DNA from: Mageeibacillus sp. UBA6980
Lineage (GTDB): Bacteria > Bacillota > Clostridia > Saccharofermentanales > Saccharofermentanaceae
Direction of reading: 5' to 3'
DNA: 64,000 bases
NCBI GenBank assembly: GCA_002450095.1
Contig: DJYK01000020.1
Span: forward strand, 1-64,000
Made by a program: the position numbers and the translations under genes
Notes under the pieces: generated by a model
Databases searched by the model: none
What the model was told of the DNA's origin: nothing
The model's input: only the letters and a program-made list of their open reading frames with translations
Part shown: positions 45,118 to 53,802 of the stretch, one piece after another
Layout: every line of letters begins with the position of its first letter
How positions within the stretch are numbered: the first letter of the stretch is position 1

Positions 45118-45867
45118 TCAGTCAGCCGCAGAAACTACCTTGTCAGAGATAGCCGCTTCATCACCGATAACAACTACATTAGGATGCAACTGAAGGATCG
45201 AAGCAGGAACCTTAGGTGTAACGGGACCCGTAAAAGCCTTCTCCACAATATCCTTCTTGCCTGCACCTGTAGCCATAAGGATAACTGTTGAGGACTTCAT
45301 TATATATCCGATACCCATCGTATAAGCCTGTGTAGGAACTTCATCGATCTTACCGTCGAAGAACAATCTGGCATTATCCTGTATCGTCTGTTCTTCAAGG
45401 TCGATGCACTGTGTATTTACGCAGAAAGAATCAGCCGGTTCATTGAATCCGATATGACCGTCACCGCCGATACCGAGAAGCTGGATATCAAGGTGCCCTA
45501 ATGACTTTAAGATGGCATCGTAATCAGAGCAGGCCTTAACCGCATCGGACTCGAGTCCGTCAGGCACATAAGTCTTGCTCTTATCTATATTCACATGATC
45601 AAACAGATTGGTATTCATAAAATATCTGTAGGACTGATCGTGATCGCCGCCGAGTCCTCTGTATTCATCAAGGTTAGCAGAAGTAACCTTGGAGAAATCA
45701 AGGCTTCCGTCCTTATACATATCGACAAGAGCCTTATACGTACCGACAGGCGTAGAACCTGTTGCGAGTCCGATCTTACAGTCGGGCTTCAGTCTGATCT
45801 GGGAAGCGATAAGCTCTGCACACGCCTTTGAAGCTTCTTCATAAGTTGCTTTTCTGATTACTCTCAT
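45118..45867 (-). CDS. nagB: Glucosamine-6-phosphate deaminase
   Basis: The 249-residue enzyme shows ATGSTPVGTYKAL (35-47), NLDEYRGLGGDHDQSYRYFMN and the catalytic LGIGGDGHIGFNEPADSF (about 130-147). It converts GlcN-6-P to fructose-6-P and ammonia. It is the last gene of the nagA-cdaA-glmS-glmM run, so synthesis (glmS) and breakdown (nagB) of GlcN-6-P are encoded together. Confidence 0.96.
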   Translation of the reverse strand: MRVIRKATYEEASKACAELIASQIRLKPDCKIGLATGSTPVGTYKALVDMYKDGSLDFSKVTSANLDEYRGLGGDHDQSYRYFMNTNLFDHVNIDKSKTYVPDGLESDAVKACSDYDAILKSLGHLDIQLLGIGGDGHIGFNEPADSFCVNTQCIDLEEQTIQDNARLFFDGKIDEVPTQAYTMGIGYIMKSSTVILMATGAGKKDIVEKAFTGPVTPKVPASILQLHPNVVVIGDEAAISDKVVSAAD

Positions 45868-45885
45868 TAGATTATCCTCCGTATA

Positions 45886-46557
45886 TTATTCTTCGGTCTT
45901 TACAACGATATTGTCTTTATCCTTATAGATAGAATGCTCGGGAATGATCCCCCTTACCATCGACAAGGGATAGATATTGGTATGAGGTCCGACTACGGTG
46001 CCGGGATTAAGAACGGAATTACAGCCTACCTCGACGTTATCGCCTAACATTGCACCGAACTTACGAAGTCCCGTCTCATAGGACCTTCCCTCACCTTTAA
46101 CAACAACGTTCTTACGGTCTGCCTTAATGTTGGAAGTAATGGCGCCTGCTCCGAGATGAGCCTTGTAGCCCAACACGGAATCACCGACGTAGTTATAATG
46201 AGGAACTTCGACTTTGTTAAAGAGGATAACGTTCTTAAGCTCCGTGGAATTGCCTACGGTTGCCCCCTCGCCGACGATAGCAGATTCTCTGATGAATGCA
46301 CACTGTCTGATCTTAGCGCCCTTGCAGATTATGGCAGGTCCATGGATATATGCCGAAGGAAAGATCTCGGCATCCTTGGCGATCCAGACATCCTCACCGA
46401 CTTTGTCATATTCATCCGTGCTCAATGTGGGTCCGAGTTTTAAGATAAAATCCTTTATCTTAGGCAATACTTCCCAAGGATAAGTGCAACCGTCGAATAT
46501 CTCCCTTGCGATCGTCTCATCAAGGTTATACATATTGCTGATAAGTGCTGTTTCCAT
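45886..46557 (-). CDS. Left-handed beta-helix acetyltransferase-like protein (GlmU C-terminal type)
   Basis: The 223-residue protein is a hexapeptide-repeat helix (about 50-210; GEDVWIAKDAEIF, GAKIRQCAFIRESAIVGEGATVG). The segment HYNYVGDSVLGYKAHLGAGAIT with following SN aligns with the GlmU C-domain HxxYLGD and GAGTITCN motifs, keeping the catalytic His, Tyr and Asn. There is no pyrophosphorylase domain. Between glmM, which makes GlcN-1-P, and nagB, a role as a stand-alone GlcN-1-P N-acetyltransferase is the best inference. A GlcNAc-1-P uridyltransferase would then be encoded elsewhere. Confidence 0.78.
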   Translation of the reverse strand: METALISNMYNLDETIAREIFDGCTYPWEVLPKIKDFILKLGPTLSTDEYDKVGEDVWIAKDAEIFPSAYIHGPAIICKGAKIRQCAFIRESAIVGEGATVGNSTELKNVILFNKVEVPHYNYVGDSVLGYKAHLGAGAITSNIKADRKNVVVKGEGRSYETGLRKFGAMLGDNVEVGCNSVLNPGTVVGPHTNIYPLSMVRGIIPEHSIYKDKDNIVVKTEE

Positions 46558-46575
46558 ATATTTATCCTCCTGTTA

Positions 46576-47931
46576 TCAATCTGCGGTAAGACCCTGCTCT
46601 TTGATCACATCAATGAGCTGATCGACATACTTCTCGCAAAGTTCATCAGTTGAAGCCTCAACCATTACTCGTATCTTCGGTTCTGTTCCGGACGCTCTGA
46701 GAAGCATACGGCCGTCACCGTTGAGTTCTTTATTGACCTTAGCCACAGCCGCTACAACGGCCGCATTCTCCTGCGCAGTCTTCTTATCCTTAACAACTAC
46801 ATTCTTAAGGCACTGGGGGAACATCTTCATCTCACCTGCAAGCATCGACAGAGGAAGCTTCTTATCGAGCATAGTCATCATAACCATGAGGGATGTAAGG
46901 ATTCCGTCACCGGTAGTTGCATACTTACCGAAGATGATATGTCCTGACTGCTCGCCGCCTAAGATAAAGTGATTCTGCATCATGTTCTCGGCTACATATT
47001 TGTCACCTACATTAGTCTTCTCTGTCCTGATCCCGATCGCTTCACAGGCTTTATAAAGACCCATATTGGACATGATGGTCGTAACGATGGTATTACCGTC
47101 GAGCTGATTACTCTCCTTCAGATACTTACCGCAAAGATACATGATCTGATCGCCGTTTACCTCGTCACCGTGCTCGTCGACACATAAACATCTGTCAGCG
47201 TCTCCGTCATATGCAAAACCCGCATTAAGACCGTTATCGACAACAAATTTCTTAAGGCTTTCCATATGAGTGGAACCGCAGTTAAGATTGATGTTTACTC
47301 CGTCAGGCGTATTGTTGATGACATAGACCTTGGCACCGAGAGCTTCATAAACTGCTCTCGCGATGTTCCATGAAGCGCCGTTTGCACAATCGAGGGCGAT
47401 CTTCATGCCGTTAAAGCCTCTTGTTGGGATAGACATAAGATAGCCGATATAGCGGTTCCTTCCGGCCGCATAATCGATAACATTGCCCATGGCCTCTCTG
47501 GCAGCCAATGGAAGTTCGGGGATCTTCCCATCCATATACGCTTCGATCTTATCCTCGATCTCGGGTTCGATCTTCTGACCGTTAGCTCTCATGATCTTGA
47601 TACCGTTATCGTAAAAAGGATTATGAGAAGCGGAGATCATTACACCGCAGTCAAATCCGTCCGTTCTGCAGCAATATGAAACAGAAGGCGTCGTAGTAAC
47701 GTGCAAAAGATATGCATCAGATCCTGAAGATGTAATACCAGCTGAGAGGGCATACTCGAGAGTATATGAACTTCTTCTCGTGTCCTTTCCGATTATGATC
47801 CTGGCTCTTTTATCATCATGACTTTGTGCGTAATACCAACCGAGGTAACGCCCGATCTTAAAAGCCCTTGAAGCGGTCAACTCAACGTTTGCTTCGCCTC
47901 TGAATCCGTCTGTACCAAAATACTTGCCCAT
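46576..47931 (-). CDS. glmM: Phosphoglucosamine mutase
   Basis: The 451-residue enzyme starts MGKYFGTDGFRGEAN and has the phosphoserine loop ISASHNPFYDNGIK (about 100-113), the metal-binding DGDADRC (about 243-249) and GEQSGHIIF. It converts GlcN-6-P to GlcN-1-P. An AGGAGG before the ATG at 47931 decides against the ATG 24 bases upstream. In other Bacillota GlmM binds and inhibits CdaA, encoded two genes upstream here. Confidence 0.96.
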   Translation of the reverse strand: MGKYFGTDGFRGEANVELTASRAFKIGRYLGWYYAQSHDDKRARIIIGKDTRRSSYTLEYALSAGITSSGSDAYLLHVTTTPSVSYCCRTDGFDCGVMISASHNPFYDNGIKIMRANGQKIEPEIEDKIEAYMDGKIPELPLAAREAMGNVIDYAAGRNRYIGYLMSIPTRGFNGMKIALDCANGASWNIARAVYEALGAKVYVINNTPDGVNINLNCGSTHMESLKKFVVDNGLNAGFAYDGDADRCLCVDEHGDEVNGDQIMYLCGKYLKESNQLDGNTIVTTIMSNMGLYKACEAIGIRTEKTNVGDKYVAENMMQNHFILGGEQSGHIIFGKYATTGDGILTSLMVMMTMLDKKLPLSMLAGEMKMFPQCLKNVVVKDKKTAQENAAVVAAVAKVNKELNGDGRMLLRASGTEPKIRVMVEASTDELCEKYVDQLIDVIKEQGLTAD

Positions 47932-47991
47932 AAGATTCCTCCTGAATTTTGTCACAAAAATTATATCAATAATGTGTTCTCATACAAATAG

Positions 47992-49851
47992 TTATTCAAC
48001 CGTAACGCTCTTCGCGAGATTACGCGGTTTATCGACATCACAACCTTTATTAACTGCCATATAATAAGCAAAAAGCTGACACGGCAGGACTCCCAATATC
48101 GGTGCGAATATCTCATCGCAGTCAGGGATAACGAATTTCTCGTCGCATGAGAAACTCATTTTACCGAGTCTCTCGGGAATGATGGCAAGAACTGTCGCTC
48201 CTCTTGTTCTGACCTCTTTGATATTGGATTCCATCTTGGAAGCAAGTTCATCCTGAGTGATCGGGGCAACTACAAGAGTGCCGGCTTCGATAAGAGCGAT
48301 CGTACCATGCTTGAGCTCGCCTCCCGCATAAGCTTCGGAGTGGATATACGATATTTCCTTTAACTTAAGAGAAGCCTCCATCGACAGATAATAATCCAGA
48401 CCTCTTCCCATAAAGAAGATCGAGCTCGCATTGAACTGTTTGCTCGCGAATCTTTGTATCTGATTCTGCTTAGACAGGATCTTCTTAAGCTTATCCGGTA
48501 TAGACAGAAGCTCTTTATGGTATTCCAAATACTTCTCTTCAGTTATCTTTCCCAATGTATAAGCAAACTTGATCGCCATCAGATACATACAACCGAGCTG
48601 TGTAGTATATGCCTTTGTCGATGCAACGGAGATCTCAGGACCCGCTGCCGTATATAAGACATAATCCGCCTCCCTCGCTATCGTACTGCCGATCACATTA
48701 ACGACGGCAAGCGTGGTGCTCCCTCTCTCCTTTGCGATCTTCATTGCATTTCTGGTGTCGAGAGTCTCTCCTGACTGTGAGATAACGATCGTAAGAGTAT
48801 TCTCGTCGATAAGAGGATCCGAGTATATAAACTCGCTTGCAACAGTGCATACGACAGGGATCCTGCACAGTTTCTCAAACAGATATTTACCGACACATCC
48901 TGCGTGATAAGCAGTTCCGCAGGCAACTATATTGATATTCGTAAACCCGGATAAGAACTCCTTACTCACGGGTATATGTTCAAGATAGATCCTGTTATCC
49001 TGTATTCTCGGACGGACCGTATTATCAAAGGCAGAAGGTTCTTCGAACATCTCCTTCATCATGAAGTGTGCATAACCGCCCTTCTGTGCGGCATCGGCAT
49101 CCCACTCGACATGTGATACCTCATAATCGACAGCCTCTCCATGGATATCCTTGATCTCGATCGAATCCTGCTTAAGGATAAGGTAGCAGTTATCCTCCAT
49201 ATATACGACATCACGAGTATACTCGATTAACGCCGTGATATCAGAAGCGACAAAATTCTCATTCTTTCCGAGGCCTATAACTATCGGATTATCCTTCTTG
49301 GCGCAGATGATTTCATCGGGTCTGTCAACGCAGAGGATACAGAGCGCATATGAACCTACGATATCGGCAAGAGCACGGCAAACTGCCGCTTCGATGTCAT
49401 TCTCGCCCGATCTGACGTAATAGTACTCAATGAGCTGTGCAGCAACCTCGGTATCCGTCTCGGACTGGAACTTATAACCGTGCTTTTTAAGGAATTTACG
49501 AAGCTCGGCGTAATTCTCTATGATGCCGTTATGAACTACGCAGATCTTGCCGTTCATGGACAGATGAGGATGGGAATTCTCGTCGGAAGGAGCCCCGTGA
49601 GTAGCCCATCTCGTATGACCGATACCGGATGATATCTTATTAGTCATATGCTCCTCGAGATTAAATCCCTGCAAGGCCACTTCATCACTCAATTCGCTGA
49701 CGCGCCCTTTCTTCTTGATAAGGTTCAGCTTACCGTCTTTGATAAAAGAAACGCCGGCAGAATCGTAACCACGATACTCCAGCGTTTTTAAGCCTTTGAT
49801 CAGAACAGACAAAGTGTTTCTCTTTCCGATATAACCTACAATGCCGCACAT
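47992..49851 (-). CDS. glmS: Glutamine-fructose-6-phosphate aminotransferase
   Basis: The 619-residue enzyme has an N-terminal glutaminase with catalytic Cys1 (MCGIVGYIG), HTRWATHGAP and HNGIIENYAELR, followed by two SIS domains (SQSGETLDTRNAM about 360, STKAYTTQ, GRGLDYYLSMEASLKLKEISY) and the C-terminal KSVTVE. It makes GlcN-6-P, the entry point to amino sugars. The start lies 1 nt after the cdaA stop, so there is no space for a glmS ribozyme, although that control is common in Bacillota. Confidence 0.97.
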   Translation of the reverse strand: MCGIVGYIGKRNTLSVLIKGLKTLEYRGYDSAGVSFIKDGKLNLIKKKGRVSELSDEVALQGFNLEEHMTNKISSGIGHTRWATHGAPSDENSHPHLSMNGKICVVHNGIIENYAELRKFLKKHGYKFQSETDTEVAAQLIEYYYVRSGENDIEAAVCRALADIVGSYALCILCVDRPDEIICAKKDNPIVIGLGKNENFVASDITALIEYTRDVVYMEDNCYLILKQDSIEIKDIHGEAVDYEVSHVEWDADAAQKGGYAHFMMKEMFEEPSAFDNTVRPRIQDNRIYLEHIPVSKEFLSGFTNINIVACGTAYHAGCVGKYLFEKLCRIPVVCTVASEFIYSDPLIDENTLTIVISQSGETLDTRNAMKIAKERGSTTLAVVNVIGSTIAREADYVLYTAAGPEISVASTKAYTTQLGCMYLMAIKFAYTLGKITEEKYLEYHKELLSIPDKLKKILSKQNQIQRFASKQFNASSIFFMGRGLDYYLSMEASLKLKEISYIHSEAYAGGELKHGTIALIEAGTLVVAPITQDELASKMESNIKEVRTRGATVLAIIPERLGKMSFSCDEKFVIPDCDEIFAPILGVLPCQLFAYYMAVNKGCDVDKPRNLAKSVTVE

Positions 49852-49852
49852 A

Positions 49853-51307
49853 TTATGTGCCCTCCTCGTTCATGTCAGTATTCTCGTTCAATGAGTATAC
49901 GGTTACCGAGATGGTCTCGGGGACCTGACTCTCAACTCTGAAATAGAAATCATTATCAGAAGATGAGATAACTACGGGAAGTTCGACTACTCCCGTATCC
50001 GTGATGGCCGAATAATCGATCGAAGCAACGATATCGGACTCGTCGATCTCATCAATAACATTCTTACGTCCAACAAGCTGAAGTTCTACTGTATCAACAG
50101 GATAGGATACTTCAATATTGTCAGGCGTAGCCGTATTGTCATAAGTGATCGGGATAGTGATGGATGTTGTAACTACGGGATTTGTATTGACCTGAATATA
50201 CATCCATAAACAGAAAGACAGAAGTAACGAGAGGAGCATAAGAACAAATCTGCTTCCGGCACTGACTACGGAAGAGTTAGCTATCTCCTCTGCCTTCGCT
50301 GTCCTTATCTCAAGATTCTCGGAATTCTCGCCGGCTGCCTCCGTTGCCGTAACATAGGCCTGACGAGCTTCTTCCTCGGCTTGCTTCTTCCTTCTTACCC
50401 TGTGTATGATCTTGCCGAGAAGTCTTCTCTTCTCAGGCTTCTCGGATGAAACTCCGAGAAGATAGGAAAGGTTGGCCTCAAGCTCCATATAATCCTTCAT
50501 CTCATAGAGATTGCCGTTAACTGCGATCGACATCTTACCGCGTTCTTCGGATACCACGACGACCACAGTATCTCCCATCTCGCTCGCTCCCACGGCGGCT
50601 CTGTGACGTGTTCCGGATCTCTCGAGATTATGCATGGTAACGGATAACGGAACATGGCATCTTGCGGCAATGATCCTTCCTTCTCTTATAAGAAGACCTC
50701 CGTCATGCATCGGCGAACCTTTATAAAAGATCGACTGCAATACAGAACTCGTGACAGACGACTCGAACTTAACAACATTTTCCTGAGTAAGGAGCTCATC
50801 AAGTCTTGTCGTTCTCTCGATCAGGATAAGGGCACCTGTATAGGTCGAAGCCATATCGCGGCAGGCCGATCCTATCTCATGTATAAAAGATGAAGAGATC
50901 GCTGTATTCGAAGAATCTTCAGAGGAAAATATCTTTCTGAAAGACGTAAAGGACTTAAGGCCGACCGTCTCAAGTACTCTTCTTAATTCCGGCTGGAAAA
51001 GCACCACAAACAGGATAGCGATAACATACAGTAATCTGTTAAAGATAAATCCGACCATCTGAAGACCGAACAATCCGCACAAAAGCACAAACATCAATAT
51101 CAGGATGATACCCTTGATAAGCTGCCAGGCACGGGACTGCTTTATAAAAAGGAGTATCCAGTAAAACAAAGCCGCTACTATCAGGATATCGATCGCATAT
51201 CTTATGATGTCTACAGTGCTGCCGAAAAAAACATAACCGCTCGAAAAGCTGTTAAATAACTCAATAATAAAATCGATCAGTTGTGCTATTAACGAATCAC
51301 TGCCCAT
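49853..51307 (-). CDS. c-di-AMP synthase CdaA fused to a CdaR-like YbbR domain
   Basis: The 484-residue protein joins CdaA and CdaR. Residues 35-106 hold three membrane helices. The diadenylate cyclase domain (about 110-285) contains HDGG (201-204), where DGA is canonical, and GTRHRAAVG (232-240). A charged linker (295-345) leads to a fourth helix (353-371) and a single extracytoplasmic YbbR domain (376-473). The topology is consistent: cyclase inside, YbbR outside. In Bacillus cdaA and cdaR are separate genes, and CdaR controls CdaA and has several YbbR repeats. No SD precedes the ATG; an extended -10 TGTTATAAT ends 8 bases before it, in the end of nagA. Confidence 0.9.
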   Translation of the reverse strand: MGSDSLIAQLIDFIIELFNSFSSGYVFFGSTVDIIRYAIDILIVAALFYWILLFIKQSRAWQLIKGIILILMFVLLCGLFGLQMVGFIFNRLLYVIAILFVVLFQPELRRVLETVGLKSFTSFRKIFSSEDSSNTAISSSFIHEIGSACRDMASTYTGALILIERTTRLDELLTQENVVKFESSVTSSVLQSIFYKGSPMHDGGLLIREGRIIAARCHVPLSVTMHNLERSGTRHRAAVGASEMGDTVVVVVSEERGKMSIAVNGNLYEMKDYMELEANLSYLLGVSSEKPEKRRLLGKIIHRVRRKKQAEEEARQAYVTATEAAGENSENLEIRTAKAEEIANSSVVSAGSRFVLMLLSLLLSFCLWMYIQVNTNPVVTTSITIPITYDNTATPDNIEVSYPVDTVELQLVGRKNVIDEIDESDIVASIDYSAITDTGVVELPVVISSSDNDFYFRVESQVPETISVTVYSLNENTDMNEEGT

Positions 51308-51315
51308 ATCAACTA

Positions 51316-51324
51316 ATTATAACA
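51316..51324 (-). promoter_or_regulatory. Extended -10 promoter of the cdaA fusion gene, predicted leaderless
   Basis: On the minus strand TGTTATAAT occupies 51324-51316 and ends 8 bases before the ATG at 51307. It lies across the 3' end of nagA. No SD is present, so the cdaA-glmS-glmM part may have its own near-leaderless transcript. Confidence 0.6.
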
Positions 51325-52234
51325 TTATGTTTAATCTCGACAAAGGATTTTCGACACATGCCTTTCGGACTTTAAGAGGGTCTATTCCGAAGGCAATAAG
51401 CCTTGAGGCCTCTTCCTTCATATTGGTTACGGAACCTGCAAGGCCACCCCCCTCACCATAATATGTTCTGCCGTCCTTTACAGTGACATCCGCATCGGCA
51501 AGTTTATAAACGCCGTCAGGCATCCCGGCGCCTCTCATAGAGTCGGATATTACGATGATCCTGTCTTCAGGGATCAATGTAAACAGCATACGAAGCATCG
51601 GCGGACTTATATGTATGCCGTCGCAGATGACCTCGCAGTAGATATCCTTATTATCAAACACCGCTCCGAGTATCCCGGGATCGCGCTTGGTACAGGGATT
51701 CATGGCATTAAGTATGTGTGTGACACTTGAGGCACCTGCCCCGAAAGCCTCGCACGCCGTATCATAATCCGCTTCGGTATGAGCAAGAGAGATACAGTAA
51801 CGGTCGCCGTAAGACTTGATAAAGTCCATCGCACCGTCTAACTCGGGAGCAATATCTATGATCTTAAGAAGTCCCGGAAAAGATGACTCTATCCTGTCTA
51901 CGACCGCACCTGCTCTCGAAGGAGGGATACAGAATTCTTTATTCTGCACGCCGGCTTTGTTCGGACTCATAAAAGGTCCTTCAAGGTGAACACCGAGAAC
52001 AGATGCATATGAACCGCCTTCTTCACTAAGCACATCACATGCCTTCTGTACGGCTTCAAAACACCTTAAGATGTTATCTTCGCTTATGGTCATAGTAGTC
52101 GGGCAAAACGCTTTTACGCCGAATTCAGGCAGACGTCTTGCCATTCTGATAATGCCCTCATAGGAGGCATCGGATACATCTTCGCCAAATGCGCCGTGAA
52201 TATGAGTATCTGTAAAAATCGGTTTATCTGTCAT
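51317..52234 (-). CDS. NagA-like N-acetylglucosamine-6-phosphate deacetylase, core-only form
   Basis: The 305-residue protein has the metal and substrate motifs of NagA: FTDTHIHGAFGED (about 8-20), LGVHLEGPFMSPNKAG, SLAHTEADYD, SSVTHILNAM and the catalytic aspartate in IIVISDSM. It begins at the first barrel strand and stops soon after the barrel. The beta-sandwich built from both chain ends in the usual 380-residue enzymes (KNVRIIDG... and GSIAPGKDADLV) is missing. It should deacetylate GlcNAc-6-P to GlcN-6-P for nagB or glmM. The ATG at 52234 fits the -10 box better than the one at 52249. Confidence 0.82.
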   Translation of the reverse strand: MTDKPIFTDTHIHGAFGEDVSDASYEGIIRMARRLPEFGVKAFCPTTMTISEDNILRCFEAVQKACDVLSEEGGSYASVLGVHLEGPFMSPNKAGVQNKEFCIPPSRAGAVVDRIESSFPGLLKIIDIAPELDGAMDFIKSYGDRYCISLAHTEADYDTACEAFGAGASSVTHILNAMNPCTKRDPGILGAVFDNKDIYCEVICDGIHISPPMLRMLFTLIPEDRIIVISDSMRGAGMPDGVYKLADADVTVKDGRTYYGEGGGLAGSVTNMKEEASRLIAFGIDPLKVRKACVENPLSRLNIML

Positions 52235-52240
52235 AGAACA

Positions 52241-52246
52241 ATTATA
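52241..52246 (-). promoter_or_regulatory. -10 box of nagA, predicted leaderless
   Basis: TATAAT on the minus strand (52246-52241) ends 6 bases before the ATG at 52234, so the start codon would be the first transcribed triplet. There is no Shine-Dalgarno sequence, and the longest frame would start upstream of this box. No clear -35 is present. Confidence 0.5.
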
Positions 52247-52255
52247 CATAAATCA

Positions 52256-52285
52256 GAAAGAGGCCGCCTTAGGGCAGCCTCTTTC
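52256..52285 (-). terminator. Terminator of gdhA
   Basis: GAAAGAGGC/GCCTCTTTC pair at 52256-52264 and 52277-52285, extended inward by GCC/GGC after one mismatch, with a TTAG loop. On the minus strand a short T-rich stretch follows. It lies 20 nt after the gdhA stop. Confidence 0.78.
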
Positions 52286-52304
52286 TCCGAAAAGCCAAAA
52301 TCTG

Positions 52305-53669
52305 TCAGATGCAGCCCTGAGCAATCATTGCATCAGCAACCTTGAGAAGTCCTGCGATGTTAGCGCCGACAACATAGTTGTTCTCGTGACCGACCTCAGC
52401 AGCAGTCTTATCAACTGTCTCGAAGATATTTGTCATGATACCCTTGAGCTTAGCGTCAACTTCCTCGAATGTCCATGAAAGACGAGCGCTGTTCTGGCAC
52501 ATCTCAAGACCGGATGTGGCAACACCGCCGGCATTGCTTGCCTTACCGGGACAGAAGAAGATCTTGTTCTCCTGGAAGTATGTGATAGCGTCAGGTGTAG
52601 TAGGCATGTTAGCGCCCTCACCTACAACCTTTACGCCGTTAGCAACGAGTGCCTTGGCAGACTCGAGGTTAAGCTCGTTCTGTGTAGCGCAAGGAAGAGC
52701 GATATCGCAGGGGATCGTCCAGATACCCTTGGAACCGTTAACATCCTCTGTGTACTTAGCGGAAGGAACATAATCAAGATACTCCTTGATTCTTCCTCTC
52801 TTAACTTCCTTGATCTCCTTAACGGCATCGAGGTTGATACCGTTCTCGTCATAGATATAACCGTTGGAGTCGGAAAGAGCAACTACCTTGGCACCGAGCT
52901 GTGTAGCCTTCTCGCATGCATAGATAGCAACGTTACCGGAACCGGAGATAACTACTGTCTTACCCTCGAAAGATGTATCCATCTTCTTGTGGAGGAGGCA
53001 GTCAACAAAGTAGCAAAGACCGTAACCTGTAGCCTCTGTTCTTGCAAGAGAACCGCCGAAAGAGATCTTCTTACCCGTGAGGATACCGGAGAACTCATTT
53101 ACGATCTTCTTGTACTGACCGAACATGTAGCCGATCTCACGTGCACCTGTACCGATATCGCCGGCAGGTACATCCGTGTCGGGACCGATGTGTCTGTAGA
53201 GCTCTCTCATAAAGCTCTGGCAGAAAGCCTGTACTTCGTTATCAGACTTACCCTTGGGATCGAAGTCGGAACCGCCCTTTGCACCGCCCATGGGAAGTGT
53301 TGTAAGAGAGTTCTTGAAGATCTGCTCGAAGCCCAAGAACTTCAGGATAGAAAGGTTAACCGAAGGATGGAGTCTGATACCGCCCTTGTAAGGTCCGATA
53401 GCACTGTTGTACTGAATTCTGTAACCTCTGTTTACCTGGATCTTACCGTTGTCATCAACCCAAGCAACTCTGAACATTATCTGTCTTTCAGGTTCTACGA
53501 TTCTCTCGAGTACCTGCTTCTCGATAAGCTCGGGATGAGTAGCAAGTGCGGGTTCGATCGAAGAAAGGAACTCGTATACTGCCTGGAAAAACTCAGGCTC
53601 GTTGGGGTTCTTCTTCATAACGCTCTGCATAAGATCGTTAAGATAGGGATTTGAAATTGAATAATCCAT
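52305..53669 (-). CDS. gdhA: Glutamate dehydrogenase (NADP-type, hexameric)
   Basis: The 454-residue enzyme shows the glutamate-binding YKGGIRLHPSVNLS, the catalytic lysine region PMGGAKGGSDFDPKGKSDNE (about 125-144), PAGDIGTGAREIGYMFG and the dinucleotide-binding GSGNVAIYACEK. It assimilates ammonia onto 2-oxoglutarate. AAAGGTGG selects the ATG at 53669 over one 27 bases upstream. It is a single-gene unit closed by the 52256-52285 terminator. Confidence 0.96.
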   Translation of the reverse strand: MDYSISNPYLNDLMQSVMKKNPNEPEFFQAVYEFLSSIEPALATHPELIEKQVLERIVEPERQIMFRVAWVDDNGKIQVNRGYRIQYNSAIGPYKGGIRLHPSVNLSILKFLGFEQIFKNSLTTLPMGGAKGGSDFDPKGKSDNEVQAFCQSFMRELYRHIGPDTDVPAGDIGTGAREIGYMFGQYKKIVNEFSGILTGKKISFGGSLARTEATGYGLCYFVDCLLHKKMDTSFEGKTVVISGSGNVAIYACEKATQLGAKVVALSDSNGYIYDENGINLDAVKEIKEVKRGRIKEYLDYVPSAKYTEDVNGSKGIWTIPCDIALPCATQNELNLESAKALVANGVKVVGEGANMPTTPDAITYFQENKIFFCPGKASNAGGVATSGLEMCQNSARLSWTFEEVDAKLKGIMTNIFETVDKTAAEVGHENNYVVGANIAGLLKVADAMIAQGCI

Positions 53670-53802
53670 TGTGTCCACCTTTCCTTCTGCCGCCATTTTG
53701 CAAGTTGCGACTTCAAAAAATTCATAAACTTACAAAATAATATATCAACAGCCTTAATTATGCAATAATCAATTTGGAATATTTCAAAACAAATGCAAAA
53801 GA

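Noticed and set aside
49852..49852. Possible glmS ribozyme upstream of glmS.
   Set aside because: Only one base separates the cdaA fusion stop from the glmS start, so no leader RNA can fit.
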